Source: Beijerinckiaceae bacterium
Lineage (GTDB): Bacteria > Pseudomonadota > Alphaproteobacteria > Rhizobiales > Beijerinckiaceae
Direction: 5' to 3'
NCBI GenBank assembly: GCA_947455285.1
Contig: CANGOK010000013.1
Coordinates: 1-23,422 of the forward strand
DNA: 23,422 nt
In this document: positions 15,867 to 22,591 of the stretch, piece after piece
How the letters are laid out: every line of letters starts with the position of its first letter
How positions within the stretch are numbered: the stretch's first letter is position 1
Translations under genes and position numbers: made by a program
The notes under the pieces: model-generated
The model's input: the letters and a program-made list of their open reading frames with translations, nothing else
Database searches by the model: none
Told to the model about the DNA's origin: nothing

Positions 15867-16256
15867 TCATACCGGACGCAGGCGTCGTCCCGGAAAGGTG
15901 ATGAAGATGACCTTCTGGGCGACGACCTTGCCGAAATGCGAGGTCACAGGCACCGGCGTGCATGTTTCCAAAGCGTCGAGGGCGGCGGAAACAAAGGCGC
16001 GCTGGTCCTCGAGACCGCCAACAAGTTTCGTATAGGTGATCTTCGGCTTGCCGCGCAGGGCGCCATAATGGGTCAGGCTGAACTTCAAGGTGATCTCGGA
16101 GCCTTCACTCGGCAGAAAGCGACCGCATTGGTATAGGAATTGATACAGCTCCCGAATATTGTTCGGAGCCTGCGAAACCCGCTTCGTTTGCCCATAGACT
16201 GATCCATTGATCGCAAGGGCCCCCAAAGCAAGAAAACATACTGGTAAAAATCGCAT
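15867..16256 (-). CDS. Small secreted protein with TonB-C-terminal-like domain
   Basis: This 129-residue protein has a Sec signal peptide (MRFLPVCFLALGALAINGSV, cleavage near residue 22). The mature part resembles the TonB/TolA C-terminal fold seen in many small alphaproteobacterial periplasmic proteins: LKFSLTHYGALRGKPKITY, then AFVSAALDALETCTPVPV and a basic end. Two cysteines (C44, C99) could form a disulfide. I chose the ATG at 16256 because GGAGGG lies directly upstream; the open frame continues to 16706 but that part would overlap the LLM gene on the other strand. Its stop directly abuts the stop of the convergent decarboxylase gene. It does not fit the catabolic theme. Role unknown. 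Confidence 0.7.
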   Translation of the reverse strand: MRFLPVCFLALGALAINGSVYGQTKRVSQAPNNIRELYQFLYQCGRFLPSEGSEITLKFSLTHYGALRGKPKITYTKLVGGLEDQRAFVSAALDALETCTPVPVTSHFGKVVAQKVIFITFPGRRLRPV

Positions 16257-16418
16257 CCTTCCCTCCATGCGTCGAACTATCATGGAACTACTCTGAAAAT
16301 TCCTTCGCCCATAATGGACGCTAATACGATGCGGCTTCATATTGGAGTGGAATACCGTAAGAGTCGACAGTTGCTTTATGGGAGCTGAGACCTCATCGAA
16401 GGTGCAAGGGAGAGAACG

Positions 16419-17423
16419 ATGCGCCTTGGCATATGGGCCCCACTGCCGCACACCATAAGGCCAGAACCTGAGATTGATCTTGCGCTTCAAGAACTCGGAG
16501 CTCATGGACTTGGCCTGCCTCAGGACCGATCTTTCCACTTTATCCTTGAGACCGTGCAAAGAGCCGAAGAGCTCGGCTTCGACATCACCCTTGTCGCCGA
16601 GCGTCTCGTGGCGCGCGACCTTGAGGCTTGGACCATCTCCTCCGCGCTTGCGGTCCTGACGAAGCGCATAACGATCATGACAGCAGCCCACCCTGGGATT
16701 ATCCACCCTCAGATGGTCGCCAAGATGGGCGCCTCAGTCGACCGGCTGAGCGGGGGCCGTTTTGCGGTGAACGTCATCCCCGGCCGTCGCGCCCATGAGT
16801 TCGACCTTTACGGCAATGGCTCATGGCTTGCCGATACGCAGCAGCGTTACCGACGGATGGATGAATTCATCGCGACGCTGGACGGCTTATGGACACGGGA
16901 AAGCTTCAATCTCGATGGGGAATTTTTCAAACTCACGGACGGCAGGCTCGCCACGCGTCCAATGACCACGCCACGGCCGCCCATCTTCGCGGCCAGCAGC
17001 GCGGAGCTCGGCAAGGACATCATCGCACGCTATTGCGACACGTGGTTCATCTCCCACGAACCCGGCCTGCAAGCCTATGCGTCCAATGTCTACGCCATCG
17101 CGTCAGATATTGAAGATATGCGCGAGCGCGCGGCTGGGCACGGGCGCAGTCTGGGCTATGGACTGAGCACCTATGTGATCTGCGCGCCGACGTTGGAGGA
17201 AGCTGAAGCGGAGGCGGCCGAACTCGACACGACGCCTGACGCCAATGTCGCTGCAAAAGCGCTTGGCGCGGGTCTCGTGGGAACGCCGCAAATCATCGCC
17301 GAGCGGATCCGCCGCTACCAAGACATGGGCGTCGACTGCCTGATGCTTCAATTCCATCCCATGCGGCAGGGACTTGAGACCTTCGCGCGCGAAGTGATGC
17401 CCTTGATCCGTCGCAGCGCGTGA
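16419..17423 (+). CDS. LLM class flavin-dependent oxidoreductase (SsuD-like)
   Basis: This 334-residue cytosolic enzyme is of the luciferase-like monooxygenase family (alkanesulfonate monooxygenase type), which uses reduced FMN supplied by a separate reductase. Landmarks are MRLGIWAPLPHTIRP at the first beta strand, AEELGFDITLVAERL, TIMTAAHPGIIHPQMVAKMG, LSGGRFAVNVIPG and RPPIFAASSAELGKD, all at positions typical of the family. Length fits (about 330-380). GGGAGAG lies about 7 bases before the ATG. No flavin reductase gene is in the window. It stands alone and converges with receptor copy 4, with 3 bp between their stops. The substrate may be a sulfonate, an N-heterocycle or another small organic compound; the sequence does not decide. 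Confidence 0.9.
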   Translation: MRLGIWAPLPHTIRPEPEIDLALQELGAHGLGLPQDRSFHFILETVQRAEELGFDITLVAERLVARDLEAWTISSALAVLTKRITIMTAAHPGIIHPQMVAKMGASVDRLSGGRFAVNVIPGRRAHEFDLYGNGSWLADTQQRYRRMDEFIATLDGLWTRESFNLDGEFFKLTDGRLATRPMTTPRPPIFAASSAELGKDIIARYCDTWFISHEPGLQAYASNVYAIASDIEDMRERAAGHGRSLGYGLSTYVICAPTLEEAEAEAAELDTTPDANVAAKALGAGLVGTPQIIAERIRRYQDMGVDCLMLQFHPMRQGLETFAREVMPLIRRSA

Positions 17424-17426
17424 GGC

Positions 17427-18449
17427 TTACTTCGCTTCGGTCAATTGCAACGCCCGATCCACCACTGCGCGGTCGAAGCCGCTGACGCGCGCCACCATAT
17501 CCTGCATGACCTCGCCCGTGACGGGCTCGACGTCGATATTCAGCTTCTTTGCATCCGCCAGAAACTCCGCATCCTTCATAGTGGCGTCGAAGGCTCTTCG
17601 CAAAGTCGTGATGCGATCGGCGGGAACATCCGGTGGGGCGACCAGCGGCCAGGCCATGACCTGCGGCGCAAAGAGCAGCTCAAGCGCCTTCTTATCAAGA
17701 TCGGTCTTTGCGAATTCCATGATCAACGGCACATCCGGCAGATCGGACGCCTTCTCCAACGCCATCTGGACGATGATGTTGATCTTCTTTTCGTCGAGCC
17801 AAGCTCTGGAACGGCTCTTCAGGCTGCCCCAGGACCAACCGAAACGAGCGTCGACCTCGCCCTTCTCCATGGCCATGGTGACATCGTTGCCGCCGGGATA
17901 GCCGGTCACCAGCTTGACTTTGGCGCCGCTCAGATTTCGCAACAAGGTAGGAAAGCGCCCGGTGTCGTCGGTGACGCCTGTGGCGCCGGTCGTGATCTCC
18001 TGCGTCATCAACTGGTCGATGGAATTGACGCCTCTCGTATGCCACACGACAGCGACCGAAACCTCATTGCTGCTGCTGCCGATGGGGATGAAGCGCTTGG
18101 GATCGTATTTCGCCGTCTGCGGATTGAAGACGGGCTCAATGGGATAGCTGCGCGACAACATGGCCAGCGTCGTACCGTCGCGCGGCGCAACGGAATAGAG
18201 GTTCAGGACGGTCTTGATGCCGCCGGAGCCCGGCAAATTCTGGGGCAGCATCGTAGGATGCCCGGGAATATGCTTTGGCATATGGCGAGAGACGAGGCGC
18301 GCAGTGGCGTCGTAAGTGCCTCCCGCCGCATAGCCAATCAGGACCGTAATGTTCTTGCCTGTGAAGAACGAATTTTCAGCCGTTTGCGCGACTGCTGGAC
18401 CAGCGAAAGCGAATCCAAGGACAAGGGCGGTCGCGGCCTGTTTCATCAT
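17427..18449 (-). CDS. Bug-type (TTT) substrate-binding protein, copy 4
   Basis: This 340-residue periplasmic receptor is of the same branch as copies 1, 3 and 5. The leader MMKQAATALVLGFAFAGPAV ends near AVAQ, and the mature part begins FFTGKNITVLIGYAAGGTYD. The shared motif appears in altered form as QNLPGSGGIK followed by APRDGTTLAML, so it is the most divergent of the four. MEKGEVDARFG and the late WPLVAPP are further landmarks. I chose the ATG at 18449 (a GGAGGGGAGGG stretch lies just upstream) over a longer frame starting at 18515. It is the third gene of a minus-strand unit after a small cupin and an amidohydrolase, but a 116-bp gap with a hairpin separates it from the amidohydrolase, so its expression level may differ. 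Confidence 0.9.
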   Translation of the reverse strand: MMKQAATALVLGFAFAGPAVAQTAENSFFTGKNITVLIGYAAGGTYDATARLVSRHMPKHIPGHPTMLPQNLPGSGGIKTVLNLYSVAPRDGTTLAMLSRSYPIEPVFNPQTAKYDPKRFIPIGSSSNEVSVAVVWHTRGVNSIDQLMTQEITTGATGVTDDTGRFPTLLRNLSGAKVKLVTGYPGGNDVTMAMEKGEVDARFGWSWGSLKSRSRAWLDEKKINIIVQMALEKASDLPDVPLIMEFAKTDLDKKALELLFAPQVMAWPLVAPPDVPADRITTLRRAFDATMKDAEFLADAKKLNIDVEPVTGEVMQDMVARVSGFDRAVVDRALQLTEAK

Positions 18450-18523
18450 TACGTCCCTCCCCTCCTGCGCGAAGCCATCTTCCGTGGCGCGCAGGTCATA
18501 ACAAAGGCCCCGCATTGTCCGAC

Positions 18524-18545
18524 CCCGCTGGCCAAGGCCTGCGGG
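18524..18545 (-). other. Hairpin between the amidohydrolase and receptor genes
   Basis: CCCGC-T-GGCC (18524-18533), an AA turn and GGCC-T-GCGGG (18536-18545) form a 9-bp stem with one T-T mismatch. It starts about 20 bases after the amidohydrolase stop on the minus strand. No T-run follows, so it may act as an RNA processing or stability element or a partial terminator rather than a full stop. Confidence 0.4.
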
Positions 18546-18565
18546 ATCGGATGCAGGGATGACGA

Positions 18566-19672
18566 TCAGGCCAGTTCCAGATTGAACAGCTTGATGGCGT
18601 TGTCGCGGGTCAACAGCTCACGCCGTTCCTCGGTAAGCCCCTTCAGGTGATGCTCGACCACATGCCGCGAATGCGGGAAGGTCATGTTGAAGTGGGGATA
18701 ATCGTTCGACCACATGCAGTTCTTCTCACCCCACCAGGGGAAGAAGCGCGTGCCAACGTAATCCTCGAGGAAGGTGCCATAGACATGTTCGGCGAAGATC
18801 TCGCTGGGCCGGCGCTTGATGGGCAGAGGCCGGCTGTTGCGGAAGCGCTCGAAATAGTAATCCCACTGCTGCAACATGAACGGCAGCCAGCCGATCTCGC
18901 TTTCAGCCATGAGCAGCTTGAGATCGGGATAGCGATCGAAGGCGCCGGAGAAGATGAAGTCGAACAGCGTATTGCATGAATCGTGCGTCTTCGTGTTGGT
19001 GGCGTCCTTGAGGCCCTGCAGACCGCCCTTCTGGCCGGTCTTGGTGTAGGAATGGCCGGTGAGGATGTGGCAGATCACCGGCTGCTTGGCCTCGGCGCAA
19101 GCGGCCCACAGGGGCTCATAGTGCTCGGAGGTGAAGGGCAGATCCGCGCGGGGCACCTGCCAGATCATGGCGCCCTTGAGGCCCATATCGAAGCCACGGT
19201 GCATCTCCTTGATGCCGGCCTTCATATCGTAGACGGAGACGAGCGCAGAGCCATAGAGGCGCTTGGGATCGGTCGCGCAGAACCCGCGAATCCAGTCGTT
19301 ATAGAGCTTGAAGGCTTCCTGCTGGGCTTCGACATCATCCATGCCGAAAAGCGCCATGCCGTAATTGGGGAACAGAATCTCGGCCGCGACGCCGTCGGTG
19401 TCCTGATCCTGCAGGCGCAGATGCGGATCGGTCGCGCCGGGGGGCGAATTGCGGAAGGGAACCTTGGGCAGCAGCTCCTGCAGACGGGGGGGCAGTTCGC
19501 GCCACAGTTCCTCGGGCTCCATGACATGGGAGTCGGTGGAGATCATCTTCGGGATCTTGGCGAGCTGCTCGTCCGTCATCTCCTCGCCAACGACCGTGCG
19601 GCGGGGGAAAGTGCGCGCTTGTTCTTCTGACATGCCTGCGAATTTGGAGGCGTCTACGGGCAATTCAGGCAT
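18566..19672 (-). CDS. Amidohydrolase family (amidohydrolase_2, ACMSD-like) protein
   Basis: This 368-residue metal-dependent hydrolase or decarboxylase is of the amidohydrolase_2 family, which includes ACMSD, gamma-resorcylate decarboxylase and related enzymes. Candidate metal or catalytic residues are D47 and H49 in STDSHVMEPEE, H202 in CHILTG, E257 in LMAESEIGWLPF and D324 in WSNDYPHFN, the usual family order. The late segment DNAIKLFNLE is also typical. The first motif has a single histidine (DSHV) rather than the HxH of many members. I chose the ATG at 19672, with AAGGA about 10 bases upstream; a longer frame to 19705 adds no recognisable sequence. It lies 88 bp after the small cupin and probably shares its transcript. 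The sequence suggests C-C or C-N bond cleavage but does not name the substrate. Confidence 0.9.
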   Translation of the reverse strand: MPELPVDASKFAGMSEEQARTFPRRTVVGEEMTDEQLAKIPKMISTDSHVMEPEELWRELPPRLQELLPKVPFRNSPPGATDPHLRLQDQDTDGVAAEILFPNYGMALFGMDDVEAQQEAFKLYNDWIRGFCATDPKRLYGSALVSVYDMKAGIKEMHRGFDMGLKGAMIWQVPRADLPFTSEHYEPLWAACAEAKQPVICHILTGHSYTKTGQKGGLQGLKDATNTKTHDSCNTLFDFIFSGAFDRYPDLKLLMAESEIGWLPFMLQQWDYYFERFRNSRPLPIKRRPSEIFAEHVYGTFLEDYVGTRFFPWWGEKNCMWSNDYPHFNMTFPHSRHVVEHHLKGLTEERRELLTRDNAIKLFNLELA

Positions 19673-19760
19673 AAGCGGCTTTCCTTCTGTAGCGCGGGCG
19701 CGCAATCATGTGATGATATGTGTATCTCAGAAAGCGGCCCGGATCAGGCCGCAAGTCGCG

Positions 19761-20291
19761 TCATTCGGGCGAGAAGTACTTGCCCTTGGCGTAGATGCGC
19801 TTCTTGGAGGTCTCGCCATTACGCGGATCGTCGCCAACCTTGGTCGAGCCATCGCTGAACTTGGTCTTCTCCATCACATCCTTCGGCGTGCCGACACGGG
19901 AAATGTGTTCGAGCCCCTTGACCGTGCGTTCGCCGCCGCCAACGCGCAACATCACGAGATTTTCAGCTTCATCGGCCTCAAACCTGTAGTCGACGCCCTT
20001 GGGAATCATCACGCCCTGATGGATGCCAACCTGCTCGGTGCGACCATCGCCGAAAGTGAAGTTGGCCTTGCCCTGAAGCACGATGAACGAATGATCCTCG
20101 CCATCGTGCGAATGCAGCGCGTTTTCGCCGCCGCTGGCGTAGACCTTGATGCTGACCCAGAGATTTTCCGCCGTCGCAAGCGGGTCATAGGTCGTGCCCT
20201 GTTCGAGCAGGGGCAGATTGCGCATGGAGAACGTCACTGCCTTGTCGACGGCGGCGACCGGGGCTCGCACCACGATCTTTGAGTCATCCAT
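19761..20291 (-). CDS. Small single-domain cupin protein
   Basis: This 176-residue cytosolic protein has one cupin barrel. The first cupin motif is recognisable as ALHSHDGEDHSFIVLQGKA, with H60 and H62 as metal ligands and E65 or H67 as the third. In the second motif, MIPKGVDYRFEADE, the usual histidine appears to be replaced by Y102, so the metal site may have three ligands. The tail after about 130 is polar and ends in KGKYFSPE. GGGGAG lies 9 bases before the ATG. It is the first gene of the minus-strand unit with the amidohydrolase and receptor copy 4. Cupins of this kind are dioxygenases, isomerases or binding proteins; the sequence does not distinguish these. Confidence 0.85.
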   Translation of the reverse strand: MDDSKIVVRAPVAAVDKAVTFSMRNLPLLEQGTTYDPLATAENLWVSIKVYASGGENALHSHDGEDHSFIVLQGKANFTFGDGRTEQVGIHQGVMIPKGVDYRFEADEAENLVMLRVGGGERTVKGLEHISRVGTPKDVMEKTKFSDGSTKVGDDPRNGETSKKRIYAKGKYFSPE

Positions 20292-20315
20292 GGACCTGTC
20301 TCCCCTGAAAATTTA

Positions 20316-20323
20316 TAGATCTA
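20316..20323. promoter_or_regulatory. Possible operator palindrome
   Basis: The perfect 8-bp palindrome TAGATCTA, flanked by AT-rich sequence, sits at the predicted start of minus-strand transcription. This placement fits a repressor site, but the motif is short and no regulator gene is in the window. Confidence 0.22.
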
Positions 20324-20353
20324 ATTGTCGCCCATGCTCCTGAGGGCTGTCAA
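20324..20353 (-). promoter_or_regulatory. Candidate promoter for the cupin-amidohydrolase-receptor unit
   Basis: On the minus strand a perfect TTGACA (20348-20353) is followed after 18 bases by GACAAT (20324-20329). The leader to the ATG at 20291 would be about 26 bases and contains the GGGGAG ribosome site. This is the best promoter candidate in the window. Confidence 0.48.
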
Positions 20354-20447
20354 CCGGCCCGGCCTGCGACCGCTTGACCTCAACCAGCGAGCCTGATCGA
20401 CTGCACGTGAGCAGCCGCCTCCAAAAAGCGGCGCAGGAGGAACGTGA

Positions 20448-21464
20448 ATGTTCAGGGGTTTAACCGCCATTTTCGCGCTGACGCTGGCCATCCTGCGGCC
20501 GTCGCTGGCGGGTGCGCAGGCGCAATCCGCCGAGGCCTTCTACCGGGGCAAAACTGTCACGGTCGTGATCGGTTATGGCGTGGGCGGTTCCGACGATCTG
20601 TGGGGTCGAATCGTCGCCAAATACATGGGCCGTCACCTACCCGGACAACCCCTCGTCGTGGCGCAGAACATGCCCGGAGCAGGCAGCCTCGTCGCCGCAA
20701 ATCAAATCTATAATGTTGCGCCCAAGGACGGTACGGTCATCGGCGTCATCAACCGCGGCCTGCCCTTTGAAGCGGTGCTCGGCGGCGGCGGCGTGCAATT
20801 CGATCCACGCAAGTTCAACTGGCTCGGCAGCCCCGACAGCGACGTGATCGTGGCTTATGTGCGCACCGACGCGCCCTTGAAACACGTGAGCGAGCTTCGC
20901 AGCAAGGAACTGATCGTCGCCGCCACCGGCAGCGGCGCAGACAGCCAAACCTATCCGCAAGTTCTGGCGCAGCTCTTTGGCTGGAAGCTGCGCATCGTGC
21001 AGGGCTATCCGGGCTCGCGCGAAATGAATCTCGCTGTTGAACGCAACGAGGTGCATGGGACCTTCATCAGCTACGACACAGCGGCGCGCGAACCGACCTT
21101 CGGCGACGGCTCGCGTCAACTGTTCCTGCAAGGCGTCATGACGCCCGATGAACGCATGAAGGACGTGCCGACCCTCGCCGGGCTCGCCCAATCGGAGGCG
21201 GAACAGCGCGCCGTTGACTTCTTCCTGCTGCGCGCAGGCATGGGGCGTCCGTTCGTAGTGGCGCCGGGCGTTCCCGCCGACCGCTTGAAGGCCCTGCGCG
21301 AGGCCTTTGCAGCGGCGCTGCGCGATCCCGAACTCATCGAAGAAAGCAAGAAGCTGCGGCTCAATATCGCCTATGTGGCGCCTGACGTTCTCCAGACCCT
21401 TGTAGACAAAGCATATGGAGCGGATGCGGAGACGCTTGAGCGCGTCCGCAAGGCCATGCGTTGA
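20448..21464 (+). CDS. Bug-type (TTT) substrate-binding protein, copy 5
   Basis: This 338-residue periplasmic receptor is of the same branch as copies 1, 3 and 4. The leader (MFRGLTAIFALTLAILRPSL, cleavage near AGAQA) is followed by FYRGKTVTVVIGYGVGGSDD, QNMPGAGSLVAANQI and APKDGTVIGVI. VERNEVHGTF replaces the M-E-K/R-GEV segment of the other copies, a small deviation in a region likely to line the ligand cleft. GGAGGAA lies about 7 bases before the ATG. It is the first gene of a plus-strand unit with two bicupin genes, the first of which starts 29 bp downstream, so a shared ligand or pathway is likely. As with the others, no TctA or TctB is near. Confidence 0.9.
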   Translation: MFRGLTAIFALTLAILRPSLAGAQAQSAEAFYRGKTVTVVIGYGVGGSDDLWGRIVAKYMGRHLPGQPLVVAQNMPGAGSLVAANQIYNVAPKDGTVIGVINRGLPFEAVLGGGGVQFDPRKFNWLGSPDSDVIVAYVRTDAPLKHVSELRSKELIVAATGSGADSQTYPQVLAQLFGWKLRIVQGYPGSREMNLAVERNEVHGTFISYDTAAREPTFGDGSRQLFLQGVMTPDERMKDVPTLAGLAQSEAEQRAVDFFLLRAGMGRPFVVAPGVPADRLKALREAFAAALRDPELIEESKKLRLNIAYVAPDVLQTLVDKAYGADAETLERVRKAMR

Positions 21465-21493
21465 CACTCATACCATCAGATCAAGGACCGCAA

Positions 21494-22591
21494 ATGCCTC
21501 CCATCAAACTTCCCGATCCCTATCTGGATTGGGCGCGCGGACAAGGCGTGCCAATCGTCGAGGATTTCGGCATCGACATCCGCAAGGTCCCGGTGAAACA
21601 TTGGGATCGCTATGGCATGAACGGCGCATTCTGCCATCTGAAAGGGCGAGACGATTACATTTCCATTTTCGCATTCGAACTGCCGCCCGGCGGCAAGTCG
21701 GCGCCGCTGAAACATATCTGCGAAGAGGTGATTTACGTCATCTCTGGCCACGGTTCGACGACAGTCGAGCTGGAGGATGGCCGCAAACACAACTTCGAAT
21801 GGGGACCGAAGAGCCTTTTCTCCATTCCGCTGAACGCGCGCCATCAGTATTTCAACGGCTCAGGGCTTGAGCCCGCCAGATTCGCTTCCGTCAACAACAT
21901 GGTCTTCACCATGAGCCGGTTTCGCGATGAAGACCTCATTTTCAACTGCCCCGTCAGCTTCCCCGAACGTGTCGGCTCCGCCAATTATTTCGCAGGCGAA
22001 GGCGAGTTCATTTCGATTTCGCCGGGCCGACATCAGTGGGAGACGAATTTCGTCCCGGACCTCTCGGGCTTTGAACTACGGCAATGGTCGAAACGTGGCG
22101 CGGGCGGCTCCAATCTGCGTTTCATGCTGACGGAAAACACCATCGGCGCCCATTCGTCGGAAATGCCGGTCGGCACCTATAAGAAGGGCCATCGCCATTT
22201 CGACGGCGTCTGCGTCTTCGCCGTGACGGGCAAAGGCTACTCGCTTTTGTGGCGCGAAGAGAATGAAGATTTTACACGCGTCGATTGGGAGCATGGCTGC
22301 GTCTATTGCCCGCCAGATTCCATGTTCCACCAGCATTTCAACGTAGCCGATCACCCCTCCCGCTATCTCGCCTTGCAGATCGGCACGGTGCGCTATCCGC
22401 TTCTCAAGATGAAACGCGAAATCTGGGATGTTGGCGTTGACAAGGATGTGAAGCAAGGCGGCGCGCAGGTGGAATATGAAGATCAGGACATGCGCGTCCA
22501 CGACCTCTGGCTCAAGGAGATCGCCAAGAATGGCGTCGAATCGCGCATGGGCCAGTTCATCGACGAAAGCAAATTCGTGAGGAAGTCATGA
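21494..22591 (+). CDS. Bicupin protein A (two cupin domains)
   Basis: This 365-residue cytosolic protein is built of two cupin barrels. It starts LPDPYLDWARGQGVPIVEDF, a segment repeated in its downstream paralogue. Domain 1 (about 55-140) has KHICEEVIYVISGHGS with H74, E77/E78 and later H117. Domain 2 (about 215-300) has GHRHFDGVCVFAVTGKG with H233 and H235, and MFHQHFNVADHP with H279 and H281, so a full metal site is likely there. Similar proteins are sometimes named ethanolamine ammonia-lyase-activating protein; that name has little functional support and is recalled, not searched. I chose the ATG at 21494 (AAGGA upstream) over a TTG at 21461 that overlaps the receptor gene. Its stop overlaps the next start as ATGA. 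Confidence 0.88.
   Translation: MPPIKLPDPYLDWARGQGVPIVEDFGIDIRKVPVKHWDRYGMNGAFCHLKGRDDYISIFAFELPPGGKSAPLKHICEEVIYVISGHGSTTVELEDGRKHNFEWGPKSLFSIPLNARHQYFNGSGLEPARFASVNNMVFTMSRFRDEDLIFNCPVSFPERVGSANYFAGEGEFISISPGRHQWETNFVPDLSGFELRQWSKRGAGGSNLRFMLTENTIGAHSSEMPVGTYKKGHRHFDGVCVFAVTGKGYSLLWREENEDFTRVDWEHGCVYCPPDSMFHQHFNVADHPSRYLALQIGTVRYPLLKMKREIWDVGVDKDVKQGGAQVEYEDQDMRVHDLWLKEIAKNGVESRMGQFIDESKFVRKS

Noticed and set aside
16257..16706. N-terminal extension of the small secreted protein to 279 residues
   Set aside because: The extension overlaps the LLM gene on the other strand, and a signal peptide with a strong ribosome site begins at 16256.
17445..18650. 401-codon open frame on the plus strand opposite receptor copy 4
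   Set aside because: It is antisense to a clear receptor gene and its product is composed of unstructured Arg/Gly/Asp-rich sequence.
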